Shown: positions 18,101 through 27,683 of the stretch, one piece after another
Layout of the letters: every line of letters begins with the position of its first letter
How positions within the stretch are numbered: the first letter of the stretch is position 1
From: an uncultured Acidobacteriota bacterium
GTDB lineage: Bacteria; Acidobacteriota; UBA6911; RPQK01; JAJDTT01
Direction: 5' to 3'
Length of the DNA stretch: 64,000 bases
Assembly: GCA_951812665.1 (NCBI GenBank)
Contig: CATOST010000018.1
Coordinates: 186,001-250,000 of the forward strand
Notes under the pieces: model-generated
Told to the model about the DNA's origin: nothing
What the model saw: only the letters and a program-made list of their open reading frames with translations
Database searches by the model: none
Position numbers and translations under genes: made by a program

Positions 18101-18198
18101 CTCTGGAAGGAGTAGAGTCCGGCCAGGATGGCGAAACCGGTGGCCAGGACGACCAGGAGCCGGTTTTCCAGGGACCAGTCGATGATTCTTCCCAGCAT
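15100..18198 (-). CDS. cusA: CusA/CzcA-family heavy-metal RND efflux pump
   Basis: A 1032-residue inner-membrane proton-driven exporter of the HME-RND group, the normal length. It starts MLGRIIDWSLENRLLVVLATG with the first helix. PDLSDVQVIIYAEYPGQAPQ near residue 40 is typical, and DGAVIMIENAHKHLE lies near residue 410 in the helix-4 region with the Asp needed for proton relay. AWVGIIALMGLDAETGVVMLL near residue 930 marks the second repeat. It pairs with the adaptor and outer-membrane genes just upstream (26-base gap). Cu(I)/Ag(I) as substrate is inferred from the P-type ATPase and the metal-binding domains next door; Zn/Co/Cd is the alternative for this family. Confidence 0.93.
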   Translation of the reverse strand: MLGRIIDWSLENRLLVVLATGFAILAGLYSFQRTALDAIPDLSDVQVIIYAEYPGQAPQVVEDQLTYPITTQMLSVPYSKVVRGYSFFGASFVYVIFEDGTDMYWARSRVLESLNYVSARLPKGVSPTLGPDASGVGWAFMYVLKSDRRNLAELRSIQDWFLKYELTSVDGVSEVASVGGFVKQYQITVDPNRLRAYDIPISRIRQAVQRSNNEVGGRVLEMSETEFMIRGRGYIRNVADLREIALAVSPAGTPILLRDVATVQIGPEMRRGIAEYNGEGEVVGGIVVVRSGANTHQVIRGVKEKLEELRQGLPGDVEILTVYDRSALIERAVKTLGEKLLEEGLAVALVCILFLLHLRSSLVAIITLPVAVLISFIVMERQGIDANIMSLGGIAIAIGAMVDGAVIMIENAHKHLEADRGNKDHWQIIAEASKEVGPTLFFAMLVITVSFIPVFTLEAQEGRLFKPLAYTKTWSMAAASILAITLVPVLMGYWIRGRIRSEKRNPLSRILIGLYDPVLRLLLRWKWTVLILTAGTLGLTWFPYSRLGSEFMPPLYEGDLLYMPTTLPGISTTKAREILQRTDKIIASFPEVDRVFGKIGRADTATDPAPLSMIETTIMLKPESEWRPGMTPDLLIDELNEAIQFPGLTNTWTMPIKTRIAMLSTGIKTPVGIKLSGPDLTVLQNLGQEIEAVVRRLPGTLSVYSERVMEGNYLDFDIRRDAIARYGLTVGDVQDVIQSAIGGMNITTTVEGLERYPVNLRYSRELRDNFPALREILVPTPHGAQIPLGQLASIRIRKGPSSIKTENSRPNAWIYVDLADIDLGSYVTMARQAVAGQVDIPDGYNVIWSGQFEHMERTRRHLMAVIPMTLLIVFVIIYLNTRSVFQTAIVFLAVPFSLVGAFWLLYLLDYNMSVAVWVGIIALMGLDAETGVVMLLYLNVAYGKAVRAGRMRSPSDLTESIREGAVHRVRPKVMTACIILAGLIPIMWSHGAGADVMKRIAAPMVGGVTTSVLLELCVYPVIYYIWKGWKLK

Positions 18199-18224
18199 GT
18201 CTCAGATCGCCGCGGACTGGACCC

Positions 18225-19751
18225 TCAGTGCTGATGCTGCATGGAGGCTCCCGAGTCCCCCGTCGCGCCCGTGGAGTTCGGAGATACGATCTTCCGAATG
18301 GCCTCCTTCAGACGGCTCTCCGAATCGATGAGGAATTGGGAAGAGATCACGACGCGATCGCCCTCGGCCAGACCCTTTCTCACTTCCCAGAAGCCATTGC
18401 CGTTTCTGCCCACCACCACCTCCCGAACCTGGAAAGCTCCGTTTCCCCGATCCAGGACCACCAGGTTCCGGCGGCCGCTGTGGATCACCGAGTCCTCGGG
18501 GACCGCCAGCGCGCCGCGGACCGATGACACGTCGAAGGTGACGTTGGCGTACATGTCGGCGCGGAGGCTCGGATCGGGATCGATCAACTCCAGGGACACT
18601 TTCAGGGTCCGGGTCCGGCCGCTGAAAGCGGGAGACAGGAACCGGACGGCGCCGCGAAATTTCCGTCCCGGCTGGGAGGGGATCTCGATGGAGGCTGCTT
18701 GTCCGACTTGCATCCAGGGAATCTGATGTTCGAAGACCTCCGCCTCGACCCAGAGGCTGGAAGGATCGGCGATTTTGTAGAGGTTCATTCCGGGATGGAC
18801 TCGCATCCCCTCCAACGCCTCGTCCATCTTCTCCACCACGACGCCGCTGACCGGCGAGACCAGGGTGACGGTGTGCCGGAGCTCACGGGACTCTTCCAGT
18901 TGGCGGATCTGCTCCGAGTCGATGTGCCAGTGATCCAGGCGCCGCCGGCTGGACTCCACCAGGGAGCGGGCCCGCTCGGCCACCTCGGGGTACCGGTTTC
19001 CGCCGAGGCGCGCGGCGTATTCCATGGCCTGCAGGTACTCCTGCTGGCTGGTCACCAGTTCGGGGCTGTAGATCTCCAAGAGCTTTTGGCCTTCCTCGAC
19101 CGGCTCACCCACGTAGTTGACGTGGGCCTTCTCGATCCAACCGTCGAACTTGGTGTTGATCCACGACATTTTGCCTTCGTCGTAGACCAGGTTTCCCACG
19201 GTTCGGATGGTGAACGAGAGATCGGCCCGCCGGACGGCAACCCACTGCACGCCGAAGTTCTGGACGAAGGACGGATCAATTCGAACGATGTCCTGATCCC
19301 CGATCCCGGATTCCGATTCCGAAACGTCCGTCTGTTGCTTGTCTGCGGTGCGAGTCGCCATCTCACCGGAAACACCGCCGTCGTCCCTGGGGCCGTGCGA
19401 GAGTCGGGAATGGGACATGCCTTGGTCGGTGCCGGAACCTTCCGAGTGTGTCCCGGAGCCTTCCCGGTGTGAATCTGAGCCTTCACGGCCGGCGGTCGAC
19501 CCCTTCAACGGACTCAGACGCATCCCGCAGAGTGGGCAGCTTCCCGGCCCTTGCCGGATCACCTGGGGATGCATGCCGCAGGTCCAGAGTTGTCCCTCCT
19601 GGGAAGCTCGTTGGGGAGACAGGACGCCGAACCAGGAGGCGGCTCCGTTCCGGATCCGGTGACTCAAGCGCCAATCGAAAGGATCCACCAGGATCAGGGC
19701 GGCTGCACCCAGAAAAACCAGCAGGACCGAAAGAATCCTTGCCTTCATCAC
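18225..19751 (-). CDS. cusB: CusB-type periplasmic adaptor with heavy-metal-binding domain
   Basis: A 508-residue membrane-fusion protein linking the RND pump to the outer-membrane channel. An N-terminal anchor (residues 6-24) is followed by a heavy-metal-binding module, WTCGMHPQ...CPLCGM, at about residues 55-78. A His/Ser/Gly-rich linker (residues 85-130, repeated GSGTHSEGSGT) comes next. Barrel-sandwich and helical hairpin domains follow (DGWIEKAHVNYVGEPVEEGQ, VSPVSGVVVEKM), and the end is MQHQH, another possible metal site. The start codon overlaps the tolC stop (ATGA), so the genes are translationally coupled. The module and His tail favour Cu or Ag. Confidence 0.92.
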   Translation of the reverse strand: MMKARILSVLLVFLGAAALILVDPFDWRLSHRIRNGAASWFGVLSPQRASQEGQLWTCGMHPQVIRQGPGSCPLCGMRLSPLKGSTAGREGSDSHREGSGTHSEGSGTDQGMSHSRLSHGPRDDGGVSGEMATRTADKQQTDVSESESGIGDQDIVRIDPSFVQNFGVQWVAVRRADLSFTIRTVGNLVYDEGKMSWINTKFDGWIEKAHVNYVGEPVEEGQKLLEIYSPELVTSQQEYLQAMEYAARLGGNRYPEVAERARSLVESSRRRLDHWHIDSEQIRQLEESRELRHTVTLVSPVSGVVVEKMDEALEGMRVHPGMNLYKIADPSSLWVEAEVFEHQIPWMQVGQAASIEIPSQPGRKFRGAVRFLSPAFSGRTRTLKVSLELIDPDPSLRADMYANVTFDVSSVRGALAVPEDSVIHSGRRNLVVLDRGNGAFQVREVVVGRNGNGFWEVRKGLAEGDRVVISSQFLIDSESRLKEAIRKIVSPNSTGATGDSGASMQHQH

Positions 19752-21085
19752 TCTTCTCCCGGTGCGGGGTAACGTGTTCCGACGGCCTGCTCCATTTCCG
19801 CCAGGGCCTGCATATAGTCGGCCTGATGGCGAGCCTGGAGCACTCGCGTTTCCAACAGGGACCGTTCGCTGTCCAACAGCTCCAGGGCTCCCAACAGCCC
19901 GTTCCGGTATCCGGACTCGGCGGAGCGGAGCGCCTCCCGGGTCTGGGGAATCAGGACCCGTTCAAACAGGTCCATCTGTCTCCAAAGGGTCTGAATGCGA
20001 ACCGACAAGTCCCGGATGGAGAGTTGGATCCGGTTTCGCAGATCTCGATAGGTGCTGCGTTCGGCGATCAGGTTTTCCGCTGCCTCCATCACTTCCGCGC
20101 GGTATTTGTCTCTTTGGAGGGGAATGTTGATGCTCACCGAGAGGTTGTAGGCGTTCTTGCCGCCACCGGGACGCGGGTCCGGAAGCAGGTCCTGCGGCGG
20201 AAGGCCGCCCACGTTGACGGTTCCCGCACTCAATGTGACATCCGGCCAGAAACTCTTCTTGGCCAGCTCCACGCCCTGCTCCGATGCTTCGATCCGAACC
20301 ATGGCTCCCTTGAGTTCCTGCCGGTGACGCACTCCCAGCTTGTAAAGCTCATCCAGGTTGGTCCCGACCTTCGTTGGGGCGGGAACCAGGAGTCGGGGGA
20401 CGGGTTTCTCCGGCGGTTGATCCAGCAGGCTGTTCAGCCGTGCCGAAGCCGATTGGCGTTGTTGCCGCAGGAGTTCCAGCCGGCTCATGGTCCGGCTGAT
20501 CTCGGTCTGGATCCGGATCACTCCCTGCTGGTGTCCCTTGCCCGAAGCGTAACGAGCCTGGGCCAGCTCCTCGTAGTGATCCAGCAGTGATTGTTCTTCG
20601 CTCACGATATCCAGGGCCCGGTCCAGATAGGCTACGTCGTAAAAGGCTCGTTTCACGCCGGCGGCGACTTCCCTTTCCCGGGCGCGGTAAAGCCGGTATC
20701 GGGCCAGCGCCCGTTTGACGGCAATCTTGCCCTTCAGGTCCAGCTTCCCGAACCAAGGAAACCGTTGACTGAGTGTGAGCGTGCTCAGTTGAGGACCCTC
20801 GCGGGTCTCCACACTGCGAAGGAAACGCCCGAAGGTCAGGGTGGGGTCGGGCAGAGCAGTCTGTTGCGGCACCTTCTGAAGAGCCGCGCGGTAACGGGCA
20901 TACGCCGTCTGGATGGACGGGTTGGAGTCGAGGGCCATGCGAATGTATTCACCGAGCAGCGGGTCCGGGATATGGAAGCCTCTCTCCGGATCCGGCTGGG
21001 CCCCATAGATTGCCGGCCGCTCCGAGACGAGAAGGCCGAGTGCCAGCAATACGGCCGTCAGGATTGGGGGTGTCGATCTCTTCAT
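19748..21085 (-). CDS. TolC/CusC-family outer-membrane efflux protein
   Basis: A 445-residue outer-membrane channel of the TolC family. The ATG at 21085 gives a signal peptide (MKRSTPPILTAVLLALGLLV). Two long helical repeats follow; LSQRFPWFGKLDLKGKIA near residue 115 is the characteristic motif of metal-efflux members, and VSINIPLQRDKYRAEVMEA marks the second repeat. It is the first gene of the tripartite efflux operon. A sigma-54 type promoter lies 50-64 bases upstream of the start. It ends overlapping cusB by four bases. Lipid attachment is not obvious because no lipobox Cys is seen. Confidence 0.9.
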   Translation of the reverse strand: MKRSTPPILTAVLLALGLLVSERPAIYGAQPDPERGFHIPDPLLGEYIRMALDSNPSIQTAYARYRAALQKVPQQTALPDPTLTFGRFLRSVETREGPQLSTLTLSQRFPWFGKLDLKGKIAVKRALARYRLYRAREREVAAGVKRAFYDVAYLDRALDIVSEEQSLLDHYEELAQARYASGKGHQQGVIRIQTEISRTMSRLELLRQQRQSASARLNSLLDQPPEKPVPRLLVPAPTKVGTNLDELYKLGVRHRQELKGAMVRIEASEQGVELAKKSFWPDVTLSAGTVNVGGLPPQDLLPDPRPGGGKNAYNLSVSINIPLQRDKYRAEVMEAAENLIAERSTYRDLRNRIQLSIRDLSVRIQTLWRQMDLFERVLIPQTREALRSAESGYRNGLLGALELLDSERSLLETRVLQARHQADYMQALAEMEQAVGTRYPAPGEE

Positions 21086-21134
21086 CGTCTCTTGTCCGGC
21101 GCAGTTGTTTCCGCCGTTTCCGCCGTCTCCGCAC

Positions 21135-21149
21135 GCAATTCCGGGTCCA
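21135..21149 (-). promoter_or_regulatory. Sigma-54 promoter (-24/-12) for the efflux operon
   Basis: On the minus strand the sequence reads TGGACC, five bases, TTGC: the GG and GC pairs are at the correct 10-base separation. Compared with the consensus TGGCAC-N5-TTGC only two positions differ. Transcription would start near 21123, about 38 bases before the tolC ATG. The divergent gene encodes an activator with the sigma-54 contact motif GAFTGA, which supports the call. Confidence 0.65.
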
Positions 21150-21297
21150 ACCAAAACTCCTGCCCCGGATTCGGGTGCTAAGTCCTTCCAAAACAGATAT
21201 TTGATGCTTGTCGTCCAAAGAAGGTCCGGGAATCGGCAGACCCGCAGCGTGAGCTATATGAATCATCGAGTGTGGGAAATAGATCATCTGTCTCATA

Positions 21298-21312
21298 TGG
21301 CACACTTGTTGA
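21298..21312 (+). promoter_or_regulatory. Possible sigma-54-like site before the regulator gene
   Basis: TGGCAC, five bases, TTGA: a perfect -24 box with one mismatch at the invariant -12 C. A start about 12 bases on would be within a few bases of the ATG at 21329, leaving almost no leader. It may be a decoy, a leaderless promoter, or part of an activator site (TTGTTGAGTACAA is nearly palindromic). Confidence 0.3.
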
Positions 21313-21328
21313 GTACAATGAGTAGAAG

Positions 21329-22717
21329 ATGACTTCCGAACGGATCCTGTTGGTCGACGACGACCGGAATTTCCTGCGGGTTCTGGGCTACCAGGTCCAG
21401 GAGTTCGGGTACGATACCTGCTGTGTCTCTTCGGGGATCCGAGCCTTGGAGCGAGTCCAAGAGTCCGACGTGGACCTGGTGGTCACCGACCTGCGCATGC
21501 CGGGGATGGACGGCCTCCAGTTGCTGGAACGGATCCGCCGGCTGGACCCCGACCTGCCAGTGATCGTCCTGACCGCGCACGGTTCCATCGAGGGGGCCGT
21601 CGACGCCGTCAAGGGCGGGGCCTCCGATTTTCTGACCAAGCCCTTCGAACGGGAGGAGATCCACCAGTCCATCCGGAAAGCCCTGCAGATGACGCAGTTG
21701 ATTCGTGAGAACCGGAGACTCTCCCGGGAGGTGGAGCGCAGGTTCGAGTTCGAGGGGATCGTGGGATCATCCAAGGAGTTCCGGGAAGTCCTGGAGATGG
21801 CGCGCCAATTGGCGGCGGTGGGGACGACGGTCCTGATTCAGGGAGAGACGGGAACCGGGAAGGAACTCCTGGCGCGGGCCCTCCATTTCAACGGTCCGCG
21901 CCGGGATCGTCCCTTCGTGGTGGTCAACTGCGGCGCCATTCCACGGGACCTGATGGAGTCCGAACTCTTCGGTCACCGGAAGGGCGCCTTCACCGGAGCC
22001 GTCGCCGACAGGCGTGGAAAGTTCGCGGCGGCGGACACCGGGACTCTGTTCCTGGATGAGGTGGCGGAGCTTCCGCTGGACATGCAGGTGAAACTGCTCC
22101 GGGTATTGCAGCATAAGGAGATGGATGTGGTCGGAGATCCCGAGCCCTCTCCGGTGGACGTCCGGATCCTGGCGGCCACGAATCAGGATCTGGTCCGGAC
22201 CATGGCCGAGGGCCGATTCCGGCAAGACCTTTTCTATCGGCTCTCGGTCGCGCCCTTGAAGATCCCCCCCTTGCGGGAGCGCCGGGAAGACGTCCCGCTT
22301 CTGATCCACCATTTCCAGAGTGAGTCGTCCCGGAAACTGGGAAAGGAGGTGCGGTTCGGGGAAGACGCGGTTTCGCTTCTGCAGTCGTACCGTTGGCCCG
22401 GCAATGTCCGGGAGTTGGAAAACGTCGTCGAGCGGCTGGTGCTCTTCAACCGGACCGGAAGCGTCGAGCGCGAGGACCTGCCCATCGAAATCCGGCGCCC
22501 TCCCGGGGATTCCGGCGGCCGGATGTTCCGGCTCCCCGAGAAAGGCTTTTCTCTGCAAGAGCTGGAGCGCGACATTCTGCTGGCGGCGCTGGAGCGGAAC
22601 CGGTGGAATCAGGTTCGTACGGCGCGGTACCTGGGGATCACCAGAAACACTCTGATCTACCGGATGCGGAAGTTCGGACTCAGGCGAATCAGGGGGGAGG
22701 GCCGCCCTCCGTTATGA
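21329..22717 (+). CDS. Sigma-54-dependent response regulator (NtrC family)
   Basis: A 462-residue three-domain activator. Residues 1-120 are a receiver domain with acidic pocket ILLVDDD, phospho-acceptor Asp54 in VVTDLRMPG, and Lys in FLTKPFE. Residues 145-380 are an AAA+ domain with Walker A GETGTGKE (172-179), the sigma-54 contact loop GAFTGA (219-224) and Walker [11 protein letters not shown]. The C-terminus (425-460) is a Fis-type helix-turn-helix ([20 protein letters not shown]). It should activate sigma-54 promoters after phosphorylation by the kinase encoded next. The divergent tolC-cusBA promoter is the obvious target. The stop overlaps the kinase start. Confidence 0.95.
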   Translation: MTSERILLVDDDRNFLRVLGYQVQEFGYDTCCVSSGIRALERVQESDVDLVVTDLRMPGMDGLQLLERIRRLDPDLPVIVLTAHGSIEGAVDAVKGGASDFLTKPFEREEIHQSIRKALQMTQLIRENRRLSREVERRFEFEGIVGSSKEFREVLEMARQLAAVGTTVLIQGETGTGKELLARALHFNGPRRDRPFVVVNCGAIPRDLMESELFGHRKGAFTGAVADRRGKFAAADTGTLFLDEVAELPLDMQVKLLRVLQHKEMDVVGDPEPSPVDVRILAATNQDLVRTMAEGRFRQDLFYRLSVAPLKIPPLRERREDVPLLIHHFQSESSRKLGKEVRFGEDAVSLLQSYRWPGNVRELENVVERLVLFNRTGSVEREDLPIEIRRPPGDSGGRMFRLPEKGFSLQELERDILLAALERNRWNQVRTARYLGITRNTLIYRMRKFGLRRIRGEGRPPL

Positions 22718-23802
22718 TGGGGCAACGCGCCAACTGGTTCGGACCGGTCTCGATTCTGGCGGGTGTGCTGGTCATCTCCGCTTTCCACTACACCACCAGC
22801 ACGGAGTTCCGGTATCTGCACGAGATCTACCAGCGCGTCTACTACGTTCCCATCCTGCTGGCCGCCTTCTGGTATGGACCCGCCGGCGGCGTCTCGACGG
22901 CCCTGCTGACGAGTGGACTCTACCTCTACCACATCCAGCGGGACTGGTCCCATTTCCCCATGTACACGTTCAACCAGTATGCGGAGATCTTCCTCTACCA
23001 CGCCATCGGGCTCCTGGTGGGAATCCTCTCCAGCCGCGAAAGACGGCAGCGAAGAGACCTGGAGCGAACTTCCAGGCGTCTGTCGGAGGCGTATGAATCG
23101 CTGCAGAAGACCTTCGAGCATCTGAGGCAGGCGGATCGTCTCGCCTCCATGGGACAACTCAGTGCCGGCATCGCCCATGAGATCCGCAACCCACTGGGCA
23201 CCATCAAGGGCTCCATCGAGATCTTGTCGGGCGAGTTCCCCTCCGATCATCCCAAGCGGGAATTCCTCAGGATCGTCCACCAGGAGATCGGACGGCTCAA
23301 TGCCATCGTGGAGGACTTTCTCAGGTTCGGAAGGCCGCCCCAACCGTCGATTCAGGCGACTCCCATCGGGGAGCTTCTCGATTCGACGGTCACGTTGCTG
23401 CAGAAGCCGGCGCGGGACGCCCGGGTCCGAATCCGTATCCTGGACGATCCTCAGATTCCGCCGGTTCCCATGGACCCCGACCAGATCCGGCAGGTCATGC
23501 TGAACGTCATGCTCAACGGCCTCGAAGCCATGCCCGATGGGGGACGGTTGGAAGTCCGAGTCTTCAGGGCGCCGGCGAACCGGCGCGCCGCTGTCGAAAT
23601 TTCGGACAACGGCGCCGGTCCGGAAGGGGTGGATCTGGAGCGCATCTTCGACCCCTTCTATACCACCAAGGCCGAGGGGACCGGCTTGGGCCTGTCCATC
23701 TGCTTTCAACTGGTGAAGAATCATGGCGGCGCCATTTCGGCCCGGGCCAACGCGGATCGCGGGCTCACCTTCAGAATCGAGTTGCCCTTGGAGGAATCAT
23801 GA
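22714..23802 (+). CDS. Membrane sensor histidine kinase
   Basis: A 362-residue NtrB/ZraS-like kinase. Residues 8-110 hold about four membrane helices with little periplasmic sequence (for example [16 protein letters not shown]), so it may sense inside or near the membrane. A coiled-coil linker (110-145) leads to the dimerisation domain with phospho-acceptor His155 in [12 protein letters not shown]. The ATPase domain has N-box [21 protein letters not shown], and [18 protein letters not shown]. The ATG at 22714 is preceded by a strong GGGGGGAGG and overlaps the regulator stop. Its own stop overlaps the P-type ATPase start (ATGA). Copper or envelope metal stress is the likely signal, by context. 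Confidence 0.93.
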   Translation: MMGQRANWFGPVSILAGVLVISAFHYTTSTEFRYLHEIYQRVYYVPILLAAFWYGPAGGVSTALLTSGLYLYHIQRDWSHFPMYTFNQYAEIFLYHAIGLLVGILSSRERRQRRDLERTSRRLSEAYESLQKTFEHLRQADRLASMGQLSAGIAHEIRNPLGTIKGSIEILSGEFPSDHPKREFLRIVHQEIGRLNAIVEDFLRFGRPPQPSIQATPIGELLDSTVTLLQKPARDARVRIRILDDPQIPPVPMDPDQIRQVMLNVMLNGLEAMPDGGRLEVRVFRAPANRRAAVEISDNGAGPEGVDLERIFDPFYTTKAEGTGLGLSICFQLVKNHGGAISARANADRGLTFRIELPLEES

Positions 23803-26120
23803 GACCCTCGTCCGAGCAGCGTGAAATCGATCCGGTTTGCGGGATGACGGTGACTCCCGGACCCGACACCGCCACCGTCGCCCACCGGGGAACCAGGTAC
23901 TACTTTTGCTGCTCACACTGCGCCGATTTGTTCCGCTCCGATCCGGACCTCGCCCTTGGGCACCAGGGAGGAGACCCTCCCGAGAATCAGGTTCAGGAAC
24001 ACGGGGACACCTTCACTTACATCTGCCCCATGTGTCCCGGCGTCGAGTCGCCGACACCTGGGTCGTGTCCCATTTGCGGCATGGCTTTGCAGCCGTCCGA
24101 CGCGGCGGCAGGAGACGACGACGGAGAATTGCGGGAAATGACCCGGCGTTTCCGCTGGAGTCTCGGTTTCACCGTTCCCCTTTTTCTGCTGTCCATGTCG
24201 GACATGGCGCCGGGACATCCGATCTCCGGGTTCTTGACTCCGACGCTCCGCCAGTGGATCGAGCTGCTGCTGGCCACACCCGTGGTGGTCTGGGGAGGGC
24301 TCCCCTTTTTGCAGAGAGCCTGGGCCTCCATTCTGAACCGCAGCCTGAACATGTTCACGCTGATCGCCCTGGGAACGGGTGCAGCCTACGTCTACAGCCT
24401 GGCGGCCGTCGGGTTTCCAAAATCTTTCCCGGATGTCTATCGGGACAGCCTCGGTCAGGTGGGCGTCTATTTCGAAGCCGCCGCCGTCATCACGACCCTG
24501 GTGCTTCTGGGGCAGGTCCTTGAACTCAGGGCCCGGGCGCGCACCGGCGACGCCATCCGATCCCTGCTGGAACTGTCTCCGCCCACGGCCCGGAAGATCT
24601 TCGGGGGGGGCGAAGAAGAGGTGCCCTTGGGGGACGTGCAGCCGGGCGATCGGCTGCGGGTGCGCCCGGGAGACAAGGTTCCGGTGGACGGCCGGGTGCT
24701 GGAGGGGCAGAGCAGCGTCGACGAGTCCATGATCAGCGGCGAGTCCATCCCGGTCATGAAACACCCGGGAGACCCCGTGACGGGCGGGACGTTGAACGGT
24801 TCCGGTACGGTCGTCATGGAGGCGCTTCGAGTCGGAAGCGAGACCCTGCTGGCTCATATCGTCCGGTTGGTGACGGACGCCCAACGCTCCCGGGCGCCAG
24901 TCCACCGCCTGGCCGACCGGGTGGCGGCGTGGTTCGTGCCCGCGGTCATCTTGGTGGCAGTGGCGGCGGCGGTGACGTGGGGACTGTTGGGGCCGGAACC
25001 GAGGTGGGCCAACGCGCTCGTCACGGCGGCGGCGGTCTTGTTGATCGCGTGTCCCTGCGCCCTCGGTCTGGCCACTCCCATGTCCATCATGGTGGGGGTG
25101 GGAATGGGGGCTCGATCGGGGGTGCTGATTCGCGACGCCGAGTCCCTGGAAGTCCTGGAGCGCGTGGACACTCTGATGGTCGACAAGACGGGCACTCTCA
25201 CCGAGGGGAAGCCCCGGCTTCAGGCCGTGCTTCCGGCCGCCGGGTGGAAGCGTGAGGAGATCCTGAGACTCGCCGCCGGCGTCGAGCAGGGGAGTGAGCA
25301 TCCTCTGGCCGGGGCGGTGGTTGATGGAGCGCAGCGGGAGGGACTGGAGCTGCCTTCCGTGAAACGCTTCGATTCCGTGGCCGGACAGGGCGTCCGGGGA
25401 AAAGTAGAGGACCGGGAGGTGGCAGTGGGCAACCGGCGTTTCCTGGCGGGCCTTTCCATCCGTGAGGGAGATCTGGATCGGCAGGCGGAGAAACTGCGCC
25501 GGGGCGGACTGACGGCCTTCTATGTGGCCGTCGAAGGCCGGACCTGCGGCGTCTTGGGTCTGGGAGACCCGGTCAAGGCGTCCGCCCGGGAGACTCTGGC
25601 ACAGTTGAGGCTCCAAGACCTCAGGATCGTCATGCTCACCGGAGACGGCCGGACCACGGCCGACGCGGTGGCGAGTGAACTGGGGATCGAACAGGTCCGG
25701 TCGGAGATGTCGCCCGGCGAGAAGGCGAGTCTGGTCCAGCGGGACCAGGAGAAGGGCAGGATCGTCGCCATGGCCGGAGACGGTGTCAACGACGCTCCGG
25801 CCCTGGCGGTGGCCCGAGTCGGCATCGCCATGGGCACTGGATCCGACATCGCCCTCAAGAGTGCCGGCGTGACCCTGTTGCAAGGAGATCTGAGAGGCAT
25901 ACTGCGCGCGCTCCGATTGAGCCGGGCGACGCTGCGAAACATTCGTCAAAATCTATTTTTAGCCTTTCTTTACAACATGCTGGGTGTGCCGGTAGCGGCC
26001 GGGGTCCTGTATCCCCTGTGGGGAATCACACTGAACCCCATGCTGGCCGCCGCGGCCATGGCTCTCAGTTCTCTCTCGGTGATCGCCAACGCCTTGAGAT
26101 TGCAGCGGGTCCGGATCTGA
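23799..26120 (+). CDS. copA: Copper-translocating P1B-type ATPase with YHS domain
   Basis: A 773-residue Cu(I) exporter of the inner membrane. The N-terminus is a YHS metal-binding domain (DPVCGMTV at 11-18, YYFCCSHC near 35), then a heavy-metal-binding module YICPMCPGV...CPICGM (about 70-93), in which the usual MHP is changed to MCP. Membrane helices follow. The transport motif [10 protein letters not shown] lies near 418, the phosphorylated Asp462 in DKTGTLTEG, and the hinge GDGVNDAP near 660. No classical ferredoxin-like MXCXXC domain is present. Its start overlaps the kinase stop, so regulator, kinase and pump form one operon divergent from the efflux genes. cop nomenclature is by similarity. 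Confidence 0.93.
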   Translation: MRPSSEQREIDPVCGMTVTPGPDTATVAHRGTRYYFCCSHCADLFRSDPDLALGHQGGDPPENQVQEHGDTFTYICPMCPGVESPTPGSCPICGMALQPSDAAAGDDDGELREMTRRFRWSLGFTVPLFLLSMSDMAPGHPISGFLTPTLRQWIELLLATPVVVWGGLPFLQRAWASILNRSLNMFTLIALGTGAAYVYSLAAVGFPKSFPDVYRDSLGQVGVYFEAAAVITTLVLLGQVLELRARARTGDAIRSLLELSPPTARKIFGGGEEEVPLGDVQPGDRLRVRPGDKVPVDGRVLEGQSSVDESMISGESIPVMKHPGDPVTGGTLNGSGTVVMEALRVGSETLLAHIVRLVTDAQRSRAPVHRLADRVAAWFVPAVILVAVAAAVTWGLLGPEPRWANALVTAAAVLLIACPCALGLATPMSIMVGVGMGARSGVLIRDAESLEVLERVDTLMVDKTGTLTEGKPRLQAVLPAAGWKREEILRLAAGVEQGSEHPLAGAVVDGAQREGLELPSVKRFDSVAGQGVRGKVEDREVAVGNRRFLAGLSIREGDLDRQAEKLRRGGLTAFYVAVEGRTCGVLGLGDPVKASARETLAQLRLQDLRIVMLTGDGRTTADAVASELGIEQVRSEMSPGEKASLVQRDQEKGRIVAMAGDGVNDAPALAVARVGIAMGTGSDIALKSAGVTLLQGDLRGILRALRLSRATLRNIRQNLFLAFLYNMLGVPVAAGVLYPLWGITLNPMLAAAAMALSSLSVIANALRLQRVRI

Positions 26121-26152
26121 TCGGCGCCAGGGATGGCGGCGAGTCGAGTACA

Positions 26153-26914
26153 ATGGAGCCCGTGAGAACGAGCCGTTGGTTGCTGGCGCCCCTGCTCTTC
26201 CTGCTGGGTGGTCCGTCCCAGGCCCAGGTCGAGTCGGACGCCCTGCTGGAGAGTCTGAAGCCCCAGGGTTACGTCAGCGACTACGCCGGCGTGATGGACG
26301 CCAATCTGAGGCGGTCGCTGGAGGTCCGGCTCAGGGAACTGGAGCAGAAGACGTCCGCTCAGATTGCGGTGGTCACTCTTCGGTCGCTGAAGGGAGGAGA
26401 GATCCGGGACTTTGCCAACCGGCTCTTCGAGCGCTGGGGCGTCGGACGGAAAGACAAGGACAACGGCGTTCTGATTCTCACCTCGTTGGAGGATCGCAAG
26501 ATCTGGATCGAAGTCGGTTACGGCCTGAAAGAACTCCTTCCCGATGCGTTGGTGGGACGCATTATGGACCAGGCGGTGTTGCCGGATTTTCGCCACGGGC
26601 GCCATGGGGGAGGAATGGCCCGGGGCGCGCTCACGATTGCCGGGGTGATTGCCCGGGACTCGGGAGTCACTCTCAGCGGGGCTCCCGCCCCGTCGGGAGC
26701 TCGAAAAAGCCGCCGTCCGGGCGCCGGCAACCTGCTCTACCTCCTTTTTCTGCTGTTCCTGTTCCTGCGGCGTCCCCTGTTGGGGTTGTTTCTGCCACTC
26801 GGAATGGGCGCCGGGTTCCCGCGGGGCGGCTATGGCGGCGGGTTCTCCGGCGGGGGCTTCGGCGGCTTCGGCGGCGGGCTCTCCGGCGGTGGCGGCGCGG
26901 GCAGGAGTTGGTGA
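26153..26914 (+). CDS. TPM-domain (YgcG-like) membrane protein
   Basis: A 253-residue protein with a signal peptide (RWLLAPLLFLLGGPSQAQ) and a TPM domain at about 35-165: YVSDYAGVMDANLRRSLEVR, IAVVTLRSLKG, DNGVLILTSLEDRKIWIEVG and YGLKELLPD. A membrane helix at about 195-215 and a Gly-rich tail (GGGFSGGGFGGFGGG) follow, the standard layout of YgcG. Such proteins are almost always next to lemA, as here. The domain's role is thought to lie in membrane protein quality control or photosystem repair; its biochemistry is unsettled. It begins 32 bases after copA and may share its transcript. Confidence 0.88.
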   Translation: MEPVRTSRWLLAPLLFLLGGPSQAQVESDALLESLKPQGYVSDYAGVMDANLRRSLEVRLRELEQKTSAQIAVVTLRSLKGGEIRDFANRLFERWGVGRKDKDNGVLILTSLEDRKIWIEVGYGLKELLPDALVGRIMDQAVLPDFRHGRHGGGMARGALTIAGVIARDSGVTLSGAPAPSGARKSRRPGAGNLLYLLFLLFLFLRRPLLGLFLPLGMGAGFPRGGYGGGFSGGGFGGFGGGLSGGGGAGRSW

Positions 26915-26942
26915 GCGTTCGTCTTGGATCGGATTTGAAGAC

Positions 26943-27683
26943 ATGAAACCGGAACAATTGGTCGAGAAGCTGCGTAAAGTCCAACCCTTGAGTCTCAGGT
27001 CGGTCATTCTGTACGGGTCGGCCGTCACCGGCGACTTCGTGAAGAAGCGCTCGGACTACAACGTGCTCGTCATCGCGGAGCATCTGGGAGTGAAGGAGTT
27101 GCGGGCCCTCACCGGTGTGGCCCGGCGATGGGTCAAGGCGGGCAATCCGCCTCCGCTGCTCTTCACGCTGGAGCGATTGAAGCAGTCTACAGACGTCTTT
27201 CCCATCGAGATCCTGGACATGAAGGCGGCGAACCGGGTTCTTTACGGGGAGGATGTGCTGAGCCGGATTCCGGTCAGTGAAGACAACCTGAGCCACCAAG
27301 TGGAGTCGGAGCTCAAGGGAAAGCTGATCCAACTCCGGGAAGCCTACCTGATCACGGGCGGCAAGCCCCGGGACGTGGTGGAGGTCCTAGTCCGTTCCGT
27401 CGCGTCGTTCCTGGTTCTCTTTCGGGCGGCCCTTCGCATCTACCAGGTTGATGCACCGGCCCGGAAACTGGACGCTCTGGCGGCTCTGGCGCGGCAGATT
27501 CCATTGGATGCCAAGCCGTTCGAGACCGCCGAAGCCCTCAAGGAAGGGCGGATCAAGGTTAGAAGGGTCAATGCGGACGCCCTCTTCGGGGACTTCCTGA
27601 AGACCATTGAGACCGTGGTGGACGCCTTCGACAGCTACGTTCACGGGCGGGAGCGAGCTGAGGAACAGGAGTTGTCGTCTTGA
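26943..27683 (+). CDS. Nucleotidyltransferase-fold protein, DxD changed to DxN
   Basis: A 246-residue protein whose N-terminus (residues 19-45, [20 protein letters not shown] then VLVIA) is the minimal nucleotidyltransferase fold with the GS...DxD signature. The second Asp is Asn here, so metal-dependent catalysis may be lost. The remaining helical part (130-240) is of unknown family and could hold a HEPN-like or regulatory bundle. No signal peptide. It sits between the TPM gene and lemA, 28 bases from the first and overlapping the second by four bases (TTGA). This triplet arrangement suggests it belongs to the TPM/LemA system rather than to a toxin-antitoxin pair. Confidence 0.7.
   Translation: MKPEQLVEKLRKVQPLSLRSVILYGSAVTGDFVKKRSDYNVLVIAEHLGVKELRALTGVARRWVKAGNPPPLLFTLERLKQSTDVFPIEILDMKAANRVLYGEDVLSRIPVSEDNLSHQVESELKGKLIQLREAYLITGGKPRDVVEVLVRSVASFLVLFRAALRIYQVDAPARKLDALAALARQIPLDAKPFETAEALKEGRIKVRRVNADALFGDFLKTIETVVDAFDSYVHGRERAEEQELSS

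Noticed and set aside
23913-25949. Long minus-strand frame (678 codons) opposite the Cu ATPase gene
   Set aside because: Antisense shadow; the product is rich in His, Gln and Arg with no recognisable domain and no ribosome-binding site.
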